From positions 1-12,610 of the forward strand of contig SVLA01000046.1 of the NCBI GenBank assembly GCA_015068175.1: a stretch of DNA of 12,610 nucleotides, written 5' to 3'. Each line of letters starts with the position of its first letter. Positions within the stretch are counted from its first letter, which is position 1. The position numbers and the translations under genes were made by a program. Positions 1-7,430 of this stretch are shown in pieces. The stretch is from Oscillospiraceae bacterium. Lineage in GTDB: Bacteria; Bacillota_A; Clostridia; Oscillospirales; Oscillospiraceae. The notes under the pieces were generated by a model. It was not told the DNA's origin, ran no database searches, and saw only the letters and a program-made list of their open reading frames with translations.

Positions 1-1
1 G

Positions 2-1477
2 GCGGAAGGGGCCATCGATGCCGCCAACATTTTCAAGCCGGCTCTGGGCCGGGGAGAATTGCAGATGCTGGGAGCCACGACCCTGACGGAGTATCGGAAA
101 TATATCGAAAAAGACCCGGCCCTGGAGCGGCGGTTTCGGCCCGTGGCTGTGGAGGAACCCACGGAGGAGGCGGCCATGGATATCCTCCGGGGATTAAAGC
201 CGGGACTGGAACGGCACCATCACCTGAAGATCAGCGATGAGGCTCTGACGGAGGCGGTGCGGCTTTCGGTGCGGTATTTGCCGGATCTTTATTTGCCGGA
301 TAAGGCCATTGATCTGCTGGACGAAGGGGCCGCCCATGCGCGGATGGAAGAACTGCAGCAGAGTCGGGGCGCGGCCAGGCAGGACCTGGAGGCGGAATTG
401 AGCGAGGCGGTCCGGGAGAGCCGGTTTGAACGGGCGGCGGAATTGCGGGACAAGATGCAGCGGATGGTGGCCCGGAATGGGGAGAAGCGGCCCAGGTGCG
501 TGACCGCGGCGGATATTGCCTGGGCGGTATCTGCCCGGACAGGGATCCCGGTGGGGCGGCTGACAGCCCGGGAGCGGGAGCGCTTGCTGGACCTGGAGGA
601 AGTGCTGGGCCGAAAGGTCAGCGGCCAGACGGAGGCGGTGCAGGCAGTGGCGGAGGCTCTTCGGCGGGGATTTTCGGGGATCCGGGATCCCCGGCGGCCG
701 GTGGCCTGTATGCTTTTTACCGGACCTACGGGTGTGGGCAAGACAGAACTGTGCCGGGTCCTGGCGGAGGAACTGTTCGGGAGCAAGGATGCCCTGATCC
801 GGCTGGATATGACGGAGTATATGGAGCAGCAATCGGTGTCCCGGCTCATCGGCGCGCCGCCGGGATATGTGGGCTTTGAAGAGGGCGGAAAGCTGACGGA
901 GGCGGTCCGCCGGCGGCCCTATTGTCTGGTGCTGCTGGATGAGCTGGAAAAGGCCCACCGGGATCTGTCCGGGATCCTGCTGCAGATCATGGAAGAGGGG
1001 TGCCTGACGGATTCCACGGGCCGCAGGGTCAGCTTCAAAAATGCGGTGGTGATCATGACGTCCAACATCGGCGGCGGCCAACATTCCGACGGTCTGGGCT
1101 TTTGCCCCAAGGGCAGGGAGGGACGCACCGGGGAAGCGCTGCGGCAGCACTTTACGCCGGAATTTTTGGGTCGGCTGGACCGGATCGTGTATTTCCGGGA
1201 CCTGGACCGGGATGCCATGGAAGCGGTGGCGGAGAAATATCTGCGGGAATTGGCGGAACGCCTGAAAGTCATGGGAATGGAATTGCGCCTTCCGCAAGAG
1301 CTGCCGGGCGTCCTGGCCGCGCAATGCAAACAGGCAGATGGGGCCCGGCAATTGCGGCGTTTGGTGCAGCAAAAAGTGGAGGGGCCGCTGGCGGAATTTC
1401 TTCTGCGGTGTCCTGTCGGGACCCGAAAGGTCACTGGGGAACCGGAGGGGGAAGCCCTGCGGTTCGTGGCCGGATAA
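2..1477 (+). CDS. clpC: ClpC-type AAA+ ATPase, C-terminal part (5' end outside window)
   Basis: ATP-driven unfoldase that feeds substrates to the ClpP protease. The frame is open from base 2, so the start codon, N-domain and D1 Walker motifs lie upstream; about 491 residues are visible. In order: the D1 sensor-1/arginine-finger stretch ([22 protein letters not shown], from about base 74), the D1 small domain ([11 protein letters not shown]), a middle domain with a UVR-type helix pair (about 383-466), D2 Walker A GPTGVGKT (722-745), the pore loop GYVG, Walker [12 protein letters not shown] (926-958), sensor 1 MTSNIGG, and sensor 2 GARQLRR near the end. The tripeptide LGF at 1094-1102 sits where ClpA/ClpC/ClpX carry the ClpP-docking loop, which argues against ClpB. 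The UVR motif fits ClpC, but ClpE also has one and its distinguishing N-terminal zinc finger would be outside the window. Arginine is coded almost only by CGG. A terminator follows, so it is probably not co-transcribed with mraZ. Confidence 0.9.
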   Translation, partial: AEGAIDAANIFKPALGRGELQMLGATTLTEYRKYIEKDPALERRFRPVAVEEPTEEAAMDILRGLKPGLERHHHLKISDEALTEAVRLSVRYLPDLYLPDKAIDLLDEGAAHARMEELQQSRGAARQDLEAELSEAVRESRFERAAELRDKMQRMVARNGEKRPRCVTAADIAWAVSARTGIPVGRLTARERERLLDLEEVLGRKVSGQTEAVQAVAEALRRGFSGIRDPRRPVACMLFTGPTGVGKTELCRVLAEELFGSKDALIRLDMTEYMEQQSVSRLIGAPPGYVGFEEGGKLTEAVRRRPYCLVLLDELEKAHRDLSGILLQIMEEGCLTDSTGRRVSFKNAVVIMTSNIGGGQHSDGLGFCPKGREGRTGEALRQHFTPEFLGRLDRIVYFRDLDRDAMEAVAEKYLRELAERLKVMGMELRLPQELPGVLAAQCKQADGARQLRRLVQQKVEGPLAEFLLRCPVGTRKVTGEPEGEALRFVAG

Positions 1478-1487
1478 GGGATATTTG

Positions 1488-1524
1488 ACCCAATTTTAGA
1501 ACAAGCGTTCTAAAATTGGGTTTT
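1488..1524 (+). terminator. Intrinsic terminator of the clp gene
   Basis: A perfect 15-base inverted repeat, ACCCAATTTTAGAAC (1488-1502) and GTTCTAAAATTGGGT (1507-1521), closes a 4-base loop AAGC. It begins 10 bases after the clp stop codon. Four T residues (1521-1524) follow at once, and a second run of seven T lies at 1530-1536. This is the form of a Rho-independent terminator for the clp transcript. The centre of the palindrome (GAAC-AAGC-GTTC, 1499-1510) also fits the Gram-positive LexA operator pattern; see findings. Confidence 0.85.
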
Positions 1525-1539
1525 CTCCGTTTTTTTGCC

Positions 1540-1567
1540 AAAATTTTCTCGCTTTTTTGCAAAAAAA
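1540..1567 (+). promoter_or_regulatory. A/T-tract block upstream of the mraZ promoter
   Basis: AAAATTTT (1540-1547), six T (1553-1558) and seven A (1561-1567) lie just upstream of the -35 box, with T7 at 1530-1536 before them. Their centres are about 8-12 bases apart, close to one helical turn. TTTTTTGCAAAAAA (1553-1566) is a 14-base palindrome. Such tracts commonly bend DNA or act as an UP element for RNA polymerase. The role is inferred from position only. Confidence 0.45.
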
Positions 1568-1570
1568 GTG

Positions 1571-1599
1571 TTGCATTTTTGAAATAGGTGTTTTATACT
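1571..1599 (+). promoter_or_regulatory. Sigma-A-type promoter of the dcw operon (mraZ promoter)
   Basis: The -35 hexamer TTGCAT (1571-1576) and the -10 hexamer TATACT (1594-1599) are 17 bases apart. The -10 matches the consensus at 5 of 6 positions; the -35 keeps the TTG. Transcription would start near 1606, giving a leader of about 50 bases before mraZ. It lies between the clp terminator and mraZ, the only gap in the first 11.6 kb with good promoter elements, so it probably drives mraZ through ftsQ. Confidence 0.7.
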
Positions 1600-1607
1600 G
1601 TCAGTAA

Positions 1608-1641
1608 TGGAGCAAAATGGTAGTAAAGTGGAGCAAAATGG
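1608..1641 (+). promoter_or_regulatory. Probable MraZ operator (repeated TGG boxes)
   Basis: The 13-base unit TGGAGCAAAATGG occurs twice, exactly, at 1608-1620 and 1629-1641 (21-base period). It gives four TGG cores at 1608, 1618, 1629 and 1639, that is every 10 to 11 bases on one face of the helix. MraZ is known to bind tandem TGG/GTGG-containing direct repeats spaced by about one helical turn ahead of its own gene. Here the repeats start right after the -10 box, span the expected transcription start and end against the Shine-Dalgarno sequence. Binding would be expected to repress the operon. Function is inferred; the repeats are seen directly. Confidence 0.75.
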
Positions 1642-1656
1642 AGGAGGTGACACCGG

Positions 1657-2085
1657 ATGATCGGCAAATTTGCGGCGAAATTGGACGAAAAGAACCGTCT
1701 GTTCGTTCCCGCGAAGCTTCGAGTGGAGCTGGGTGCAGACTTTTTCGTGACTTTGGGTGTCAACTGCGGCCATCGCTGCCTCACGGTGTACACCGATACG
1801 GATTGGCAGACCCTGGTGAACAACTACAATCAGATCCCCATTTCCCAGCGGGGCGCCGCCACCAGTTTGATCTTCATGAACGCCACCGAGTGTGAGCCGG
1901 ACAAGCAGTTCCGTTTCACCCTGACACAGAACCTGCTGGATTACGCCGGGATCACCCGGGACGTGATGATCGTGGGGCGGGCGGGCCAGGCGGAGATCTG
2001 GGACGCGGCAGAGTTTGCGGCCTTCGAAGCGGAGAACCTGACCCCCGAAAAGCTGCTGGCATCTTTGGAGGCAATCGGCCTATGA
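1657..2085 (+). CDS. mraZ: Transcriptional regulator MraZ
   Basis: DNA-binding regulator of the dcw operon, usually first gene of the cluster and self-regulating. The 142 residues match the usual length (about 140-150). The protein is a tandem of two AbrB/SpoVT-like swapped-hairpin domains: the first around residues 1-50 (FAAKLDEKNRLFVPAKLR), the second around residues 76-125 (DKQFRFTLTQNLLDYAGI, then VGRAGQAEIWDAAEF). The family signature in each half is DxxGR; here the Gly is Asn in the first (DEKNR) and Phe in the second (DKQFR), while the Asp and Arg are kept. The start ATG at 1657 has a strong Shine-Dalgarno sequence (GGAGGTG, 1643-1649) 7 bases upstream. The stop overlaps the rsmH start as ATGA, which suggests translational coupling. 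Putative own binding sites lie just upstream. Confidence 0.93.
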   Translation: MIGKFAAKLDEKNRLFVPAKLRVELGADFFVTLGVNCGHRCLTVYTDTDWQTLVNNYNQIPISQRGAATSLIFMNATECEPDKQFRFTLTQNLLDYAGITRDVMIVGRAGQAEIWDAAEFAAFEAENLTPEKLLASLEAIGL

Positions 2086-3017
2086 GTGACTTTTTTCACA
2101 TTTCCGTTCTGCTGCAGGAGTGCATCGACGGCTTGAATATCAAGCCGGATGGCATCTATGTTGACGGAACGTTGGGCGGCGCCGGCCATTCCAGCCGGAT
2201 CGCGGCCCGGCTGACCATCGGCCGGCTCATCGGTATCGACCGGGATCCGGTGGCATTGAAAGCGGCAGGGGAGCGGCTGGCACCCTTCGGTGACCGGGTG
2301 ACCCTGGTCCATTCCAATTTCTGCAACATCGCCCGGGTCCTGGACGATCTGGGGATCGATGGGGTGGACGGCATCCTGCTGGACCTGGGTGTTTCCTCAC
2401 CCCAGCTTGATGACGGCTCCCGGGGGTTTTCCTACATGGCGGACGCGCCCCTGGATATGCGGATGAACAACGGCGATGCGCTGACGGCGGAAGAGATCGT
2501 CAACACCTGGTCCTATGAGGAACTGCGCCGGATCCTTTATGACTACGGCGAAGAGCGCTACGCGCCCCAGATCGCCAACCATATTTGCAAGAGAAGAGAA
2601 ACGGCTCCCATCAAGACCACCCTGGAACTGGTGGATGTGATCCGCTCGGCTATGCCGGCGGCGGCGCTTCGGGAAAAGCAGCATCCGGCCAAGCGTTCCT
2701 TCCAGGCCATCCGCATTGCGGTCAACGACGAGCTGGGGGCGGTCCGGCAGGTCATGGATGCCGCCATTCCCCGGTTGAATCCCGGCGGACGGCTGGCCAT
2801 CATCACCTTCCATTCCCTGGAGGACCGGATCGTGAAAAACGGCATGACGGACGCGGCCAAAGGCTGCACCTGCCCGCCCAATTTCCCGGTTTGTGTCTGT
2901 GGAAAGAAGCCGCAGGTGAAACTGATCAATCGGAAACCCATCATCGCTTCCGATGAAGAATTGGAAGTTAATCCCCGGTCCCGAAGCGCAAAGCTCCGGG
3001 TCTGCGAAAAGATCTAA
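2082..3017 (+). CDS. rsmH: 16S rRNA (cytosine1402-N4)-methyltransferase RsmH (MraW)
   Basis: Methylates the N4 position of C1402 of 16S rRNA in the decoding centre, using S-adenosylmethionine. The 311 residues are the normal length. Seen: the N-terminal HISVLLQECIDGL, SAM-binding motif I VDGTLGGAGHS (residues 27-37), GIDRDP (51-56), the active-site region ILLDLGVSSPQLD (98-110), the family signature RGFSYMADAPLDMRMN (114-129), QAIRIAVNDELG (208-219) and ITFHSLEDRIVK (241-252). A Cys-rich tail, CxC-x6-CxC at residues 262-273, is seen in many Firmicute homologues. The start ATG overlaps the mraZ stop by 4 bases (ATGA), so the gene is probably coupled to mraZ. No shorter or longer start is needed to match the family. 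Confidence 0.96.
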   Translation: MSDFFHISVLLQECIDGLNIKPDGIYVDGTLGGAGHSSRIAARLTIGRLIGIDRDPVALKAAGERLAPFGDRVTLVHSNFCNIARVLDDLGIDGVDGILLDLGVSSPQLDDGSRGFSYMADAPLDMRMNNGDALTAEEIVNTWSYEELRRILYDYGEERYAPQIANHICKRRETAPIKTTLELVDVIRSAMPAAALREKQHPAKRSFQAIRIAVNDELGAVRQVMDAAIPRLNPGGRLAIITFHSLEDRIVKNGMTDAAKGCTCPPNFPVCVCGKKPQVKLINRKPIIASDEELEVNPRSRSAKLRVCEKI

Positions 3018-3039
3018 AAAATACAAAGGAGAAAAGAGT

Positions 3040-3507
3040 ATGGCGCGGATCAATGAAGTGCGATATGTGAATTTTTATGCGGTCGGTTCCGCGGCATACA
3101 AAGTCGAGCCGACCCGGGAACAGACCAGAAAGGCGGAACTGCCCAAGCCCCGGAAGGCCAGAAAGATCCGGGTCTACGTGGACCCCATGGCCGTGCTGGG
3201 CACGGTGCTGGCATTGGTGATGCTGATCATGATGATCAGCGGTATGGTCCGGCTCCACGGCGTTCGCCGGCAGGAGCAGCGCATGGAGGCCTATGTGCAG
3301 CAGCTGCAGCAGGAAAATGCAAAACTGGAAGAGCAGTATCATGCCGGCTACGATCCGGAAGAGATCTATGAGATGGCCACGGCCATGGGCATGATCCCGG
3401 CGGATCAGGCTCAGCATATCCAGGTGCAGGTCACCCTGCAGGAGCCGGAGGCAGAGCCTTCCGGCTGGGAAAATTTCTGCAAATTCTTAGCCGGCTTGTT
3501 CGCATAA
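3040..3507 (+). CDS. ftsL: FtsL-like septum protein (FtsL/DivIC family)
   Basis: Small bitopic membrane protein of the divisome, which in known systems forms a coiled-coil complex with DivIC/FtsB and DivIB/FtsQ to activate FtsW and the septal PBP. The 155 residues have a basic cytoplasmic part (1-47, with KPRKARKIR), one membrane segment (about 48-70), a short coiled coil outside (about 72-103, QQLQQENAKLEEQ) and the stretch DPEEIYEMATAMGMIPADQ typical of FtsL/DivIC. Sequence is poorly conserved in this family, so identity rests on topology, coiled coil and its place between rsmH and the PBP. The frame is open from 2953, but ATG 3040 has an AAAGGAG site (3025-3031) 8 bases upstream and does not overlap rsmH. 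Two stop codons in a row end it. A DivIC assignment is possible. Confidence 0.82.
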   Translation: MARINEVRYVNFYAVGSAAYKVEPTREQTRKAELPKPRKARKIRVYVDPMAVLGTVLALVMLIMMISGMVRLHGVRRQEQRMEAYVQQLQQENAKLEEQYHAGYDPEEIYEMATAMGMIPADQAQHIQVQVTLQEPEAEPSGWENFCKFLAGLFA

Positions 3508-3532
3508 TAAGGGCCCCGGTCAATAGGATAGT

Positions 3533-3586
3533 GATAGTAAGACCAGTGGGCGGTGAGGATTTCCTTGCTGCCCATTGTCCACTATT
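3533..3586 (+). other. Long hairpin in the ftsL-PBP spacer
   Basis: The 96-base gap between ftsL and the PBP gene can fold into a long stem. Bases 3544-3558 pair with 3563-3577 over 15 consecutive positions (four are G-U) around the loop AUUU. After a 5x3 internal loop, a further stem ATAGT/ACTAT (3534-3538 with 3581-3585) closes it, with a possible extra G-U pair outside. No T-run follows, so it is not a standard terminator. It ends about 17 bases before the PBP start codon. The outer segments GGTCA (3518-3522) and TGACC (3598-3602) could also pair and bring the structure up to the ribosome site. It could control translation, RNA processing or stability. Only the pairing is seen; the function is unknown. 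Confidence 0.5.
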
Positions 3587-3603
3587 CGAAAGGCCGGTGA
3601 CCT

Positions 3604-5940
3604 ATGTCGAAGAAGAAACAAAACAGCCATTATCAGCGCTTCCGGGCGGATTCGGGTCAGCATCGGAGGATCCTGCAGGTGGCCGCGGTGCTGTCCCTGG
3701 CGGCTTTTTTGCCGGTGGCGGCCCGGCTGTATGTGCTGATGGTGGATCAGTACGATTACTATTCCATGAAGGCCCTGCGGAATCAGACCCGCACCACTAC
3801 CGTAACAGCGGACCGGGGAGACATCTACGACCGGAATATGAATCTGCTGGCCACATCTGTGGGGGCGGAGAATGTCTATGTGGATCCCCATGAACTGAAG
3901 CAATCCAGGGCGGATCTCCCGGCGGTCTCGGCAGCCTTGGGCAGGATCCTGGAAATGGATGAGCAAAAGATCCTGGAAAAGGCGGAGGATCTGTCCTACC
4001 GCTATCAGTTGATCGCGGCCAATGTGCCGGAGGAGACCGGGGAGCAGATCCGGGCCTATATCAATGAGCATCAGATATCCGGTGTCCATCTGGAACCCAG
4101 TTCCGTGCGGACTTATCCCTACGGCACCCTGGCGGCCCAGGTCATCGGATTTACCAACGCCTCCAATACCGGCTCCGAAGGGGTGGAGGCGGCTTATAAC
4201 AGCTATCTGGAAGGGGTCGCCGGAAAGGTGATCACCACAAAAGGCAACAATGAGATGGATATGCCTTATTCATATGAGCAGTATTTGGCGGCCCAGCCGG
4301 GGGATTCGGTGATATTGACCCTGGATACCACGGTCCAGGCCTGCCTGGAGCGGCGGATGGCAGAGGCCATCGATAAGTATGCGGTGCAGAACGGAGCCTT
4401 CGGCATCGTGATGGAGGTCAAGACCGGGCAGATCCTGGCCATGGCTACCTTGGGAAGTTACGATCCCAATGCTTATCTTGAAGTTTATGATCCGGAGACA
4501 GCGGCCGGGATCGAGGAACTGCGGCAGGAATTTCTGCGGTTTACCCCCGGGACCGCGGAATATGAGAAGGCGAAAGAGGCATACCAACTGGCCTTGTCGG
4601 CGGCGAGATTAAAGCAATGGCGGAACCGATGCCTGTCCGACGGATACGAGCCGGGGTCCACATTCAAGGTGCTGACCATGGCCGCGGCTCTGGACAGCGG
4701 CGCCATCGACCTGAACAGCCGGTTTCATTGCGGCGGTTCGGCCCGGATCCCCGGGCGGTCCCAACTGCTCCATTGCTGGCGTTCCAAGGGCCACGGTTCG
4801 GAAACGACGGCCCAGGCGCTTCAGAATTCCTGCAATATCGCTTTTGCAAATATCGCCCTGAAAATGGGGGGTGAGACCTTTTATGAATACATTCAGCGGT
4901 TTGGGATCCTGGAAAAGACCGGCATCGACCTCTACGGAGAGAGCAAGGGCATTTTTTTCAGCAAGGAGCTGGTCACCGATACGGATAAGTGGGGGACCGC
5001 TTCCCTGACATCCGGCTCCTTCGGCCAGACCTTCAAGCTGACGCCCCTGCAGCTTGTGCGGGCCATCTCCGCGGTGGTCAACGGCGGAGAACTGATGGAG
5101 CCGTATATCGTTTCGGAAGTGATCGATGCCAACGGGAAAACCGTGCTGAAACAGGAACCGACGGTGATCCGCCGGGTGATCAAAGAAGAGACTTCCAGGA
5201 CCATGTGTGATCTGCTCCTCAGCGTTGTGGAGGAAGGAACGGCAAAAAATGCCTCCGTTGCCGGTTTTTCCATCGGCGGAAAGACGGGTACCAGCGAAAA
5301 AATCGACGTTTTGGACGAGAATGGCCAGCCGACCCTGGATAAAATCGTATCATTTGTGGGGGTTGCGCCCATGGACGATCCGCGGTATATTGTATTGGTG
5401 GCCCTGGACACGCCGTCCCGGTCCACGGGACTGTATATTTCCGGCGGTCAGATGGCGGCGCCCACGGTGGGCAACGTGCTGTCGGATATTCTGCCGTACC
5501 TGGGTGTGGAACGGACCTATTCCCAGGAGGATGCGGCCGGTACGGCCTATGTGATGGGTGATCTGACGGGTCTCACGGCTCAAGAAACGGAAAAAATACT
5601 GAAAGAACAGTATCTGACCGCCCGGTTCATCGGGGACGGCGATACGGTGACCGGGCAGATCCCGGCGGCGGGCAATACCGTAGCCGGCGGAAGCCAGGTC
5701 CTGGTGTACATGGGGGAGCCGGTGCCGGAGGAAAAGGTGAAGGTCCCGGATTTTCGGGGCATGAACCGCCAGCAGGCCCATGATGCGGCGGCGGCCCAGG
5801 GATTGTACATCCTTGTGTCCGGGAATACGGATCTTCTTCCGGAGGTCAAAGTGACGGCCCAGGAGATCCGGCCGGGAACGGAAGTAGAAAAAGGAACAAC
5901 GATCCGATTGGAATTTATAAATACAAAAGCCACAGATTGA
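3604..5940 (+). CDS. ftsI: Class B penicillin-binding protein with two PASTA domains (FtsI/PbpB/SpoVD family)
   Basis: Peptidoglycan D,D-transpeptidase that cross-links septal wall, expected to pair with the FtsW-type protein encoded downstream. The 778 residues contain a basic tail, one membrane anchor (about 24-46), the PBP dimerisation/pedestal domain (about 67-235, with DRGDIYDRN at 70-78), the transpeptidase domain (about 265-632) and two C-terminal PASTA repeats (about 645-704 and 712-772). All three catalytic motifs are intact: STFK (352-355, nucleophile Ser352), SCN (409-411) and KTGT (560-563). Between SYDPNAY and the active site lies a charged, helix-like insert (about residues 292-338). 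The start ATG 3604 has only a modest ribosome site (AAAGG, 3589-3593) behind a strong hairpin. One PBP stands where B. subtilis has two (pbpB and spoVD), so whether it serves vegetative division, spore cortex or both cannot be told from sequence. Confidence 0.92.
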   Translation: MSKKKQNSHYQRFRADSGQHRRILQVAAVLSLAAFLPVAARLYVLMVDQYDYYSMKALRNQTRTTTVTADRGDIYDRNMNLLATSVGAENVYVDPHELKQSRADLPAVSAALGRILEMDEQKILEKAEDLSYRYQLIAANVPEETGEQIRAYINEHQISGVHLEPSSVRTYPYGTLAAQVIGFTNASNTGSEGVEAAYNSYLEGVAGKVITTKGNNEMDMPYSYEQYLAAQPGDSVILTLDTTVQACLERRMAEAIDKYAVQNGAFGIVMEVKTGQILAMATLGSYDPNAYLEVYDPETAAGIEELRQEFLRFTPGTAEYEKAKEAYQLALSAARLKQWRNRCLSDGYEPGSTFKVLTMAAALDSGAIDLNSRFHCGGSARIPGRSQLLHCWRSKGHGSETTAQALQNSCNIAFANIALKMGGETFYEYIQRFGILEKTGIDLYGESKGIFFSKELVTDTDKWGTASLTSGSFGQTFKLTPLQLVRAISAVVNGGELMEPYIVSEVIDANGKTVLKQEPTVIRRVIKEETSRTMCDLLLSVVEEGTAKNASVAGFSIGGKTGTSEKIDVLDENGQPTLDKIVSFVGVAPMDDPRYIVLVALDTPSRSTGLYISGGQMAAPTVGNVLSDILPYLGVERTYSQEDAAGTAYVMGDLTGLTAQETEKILKEQYLTARFIGDGDTVTGQIPAAGNTVAGGSQVLVYMGEPVPEEKVKVPDFRGMNRQQAHDAAAAQGLYILVSGNTDLLPEVKVTAQEIRPGTEVEKGTTIRLEFINTKATD

Positions 5941-5955
5941 AAAGGAGCAACGGAT

Positions 5956-7404
5956 ATGAAGCTGAAAGATTTACTGCAGGGTATTGAAGTTTTGGAATGC
6001 ACCGCGGACCTGGAGCGGGAGATCCCGGAGGTTTTTTACGATTCCCGGAAGGTGACCCCCGGCAGTTTGTTCATCGCCGTGGCCGGTTATGCCACCGATG
6101 GCAACCGGTTCGTGCCCATGGCTCTTGAGAAGGGCGCCGCCGCCGTCATCACCGCCAAGCGGCCGGCAGGGGAGGTGCCCTATGTGCTGGTGGCTTCCGA
6201 CCGTCTGGCTCTGGCCACCGTCGGCGCCAATTTCTACGGTCATCCCGCAAGAAGCATGACCATGATCGGTCTGACCGGCACCAACGGCAAGACTTCTTCC
6301 ACGCTGCTGATCAAGCAGGTGCTGGAAAAGGTGTTGGGGGCCAAAGTGGGCCTCATCGGCACCATGGAAAATCAGATCGGCGACGAAGTGATCCCCACGG
6401 ACCGCACCACCCCGGAGTCCTTTGAACTGCAGGCTCTTTTTGCACGGATGCGGGATGCCGGCTGCAGCCATGTGGTCATGGAGGTTTCCTCCCATGCCAT
6501 CGCCCTGGACCGGGTGGCCGGGATCCACTATCATGTGGGCGCCTTTACAAACCTGACGGAAGATCATCTGGATTTCCACAAGACCATGGAAGCCTACTGC
6601 GACACCAAGGCGGAGCTGTTCCGCCGGTGTGATCTGGCGGTGCTGAATTGCGACGACAGCTGGTTCTGCCGGATGAGCGAAGGTGCCACCGCCAAAATCA
6701 TGACCACCTCCGCCAAGGGAACGGCGGACCTTTACGCCCGGAATGCGGTGCTGGAATCCGACGGCGTTTCCTTTGATGCGGTCTGCGGCGGCGAGACCGT
6801 GGCTGTCAAACTGCCCATTCCCGGTAAGTTCACGGTTTACAATGCCCTGACGGTCCTGGGCGTCTGCATGCAGTTGGGCATCTCCCTGGCGGATGCGGGC
6901 AAGGCCCTGGCCACCGCCAAGGGTGTCTGCGGCCGTGTGGAAGTGGTGCCGACCCCCGGTAAGGAATTTACGGTCCTCATCGACTATGCGCACACCCCGG
7001 ACGGCCTGCAAAATGTGCTGTCCTCCGTGAAGGATTTCTGCAAAGGCCGGCTCATTGCTGTCTTTGGCTGCGGCGGCGACCGGGATCCCATCAAGCGCCC
7101 CATCATGGGCCGCATTGGTGTGACCATTGCTGACATCGCGGTGATCACATCCGACAATCCCCGGACGGAAGACCCTATGGCCATCATCCATGACATCGTT
7201 CAGGGGGTGGATGAAACCATGGGCAACTACGTTGTGATCGAAAATAGAAGAAAAGCCATCGCATATGCTATGGACATTGCGCAAAAAGATGATATTATAG
7301 TATTGGCAGGCAAGGGCCATGAGACTTACCAGGAGATCAACCATGTGAAGCATCACCTGGATGAGCGGGAAGTTGTGGCGGAGCATCTTGCCGAAATGCA
7401 TTGA
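5956..7404 (+). CDS. murE: UDP-MurNAc-tripeptide synthetase MurE (meso-DAP-adding type)
   Basis: Cytoplasmic Mur ligase that adds the third residue to UDP-MurNAc-L-Ala-D-Glu using ATP. The 482 residues have the usual three domains: N-terminal UDP-binding (about 1-100, DSRKVTPGSLFIAVAG), central ATPase with P-loop GTNGKT (108-113) and C-terminal amino-acid binding domain. Other landmarks are TDRTTPES (148-155), MEVSSHA (175-181), TNLTEDHLDFH (198-208) and Lys218 in DTKAELF, the place of the carbamylated lysine. The substrate motif is DNPR (400-403), which in known MurE enzymes marks meso-diaminopimelate rather than lysine, so the wall is predicted to be DAP-type. AAAGGAG at 5941-5947 lies 8 bases before ATG; the gene begins 15 bases after the PBP stop, in the same operon. 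Confidence 0.96.
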   Translation: MKLKDLLQGIEVLECTADLEREIPEVFYDSRKVTPGSLFIAVAGYATDGNRFVPMALEKGAAAVITAKRPAGEVPYVLVASDRLALATVGANFYGHPARSMTMIGLTGTNGKTSSTLLIKQVLEKVLGAKVGLIGTMENQIGDEVIPTDRTTPESFELQALFARMRDAGCSHVVMEVSSHAIALDRVAGIHYHVGAFTNLTEDHLDFHKTMEAYCDTKAELFRRCDLAVLNCDDSWFCRMSEGATAKIMTTSAKGTADLYARNAVLESDGVSFDAVCGGETVAVKLPIPGKFTVYNALTVLGVCMQLGISLADAGKALATAKGVCGRVEVVPTPGKEFTVLIDYAHTPDGLQNVLSSVKDFCKGRLIAVFGCGGDRDPIKRPIMGRIGVTIADIAVITSDNPRTEDPMAIIHDIVQGVDETMGNYVVIENRRKAIAYAMDIAQKDDIIVLAGKGHETYQEINHVKHHLDEREVVAEHLAEMH

Positions 7405-7430
7405 TCCCTGGTTCATACGGAGGAAGAGAT

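Noticed and set aside
2953..3039. Longer ftsL start inside rsmH
   Set aside because: The frame is open from 2953, but there is no ribosome site there and the extra 29 residues only reread the rsmH tail. ATG 3040 has a good AAAGGAG site.
5893..5921. TATAAA near the end of the PBP gene as a murE promoter
   Set aside because: The -10-like TATAAA (5916-5921) has only a weak GGAACA at -35 distance, and the short gap to murE fits simple co-transcription.
7277..7301. TTGCGC with TATTAT/TATAGT near the end of murE as a mraY promoter
   Set aside because: The spacers are 10-13 bases, too short for a sigma-A promoter, and the sequence is coding.
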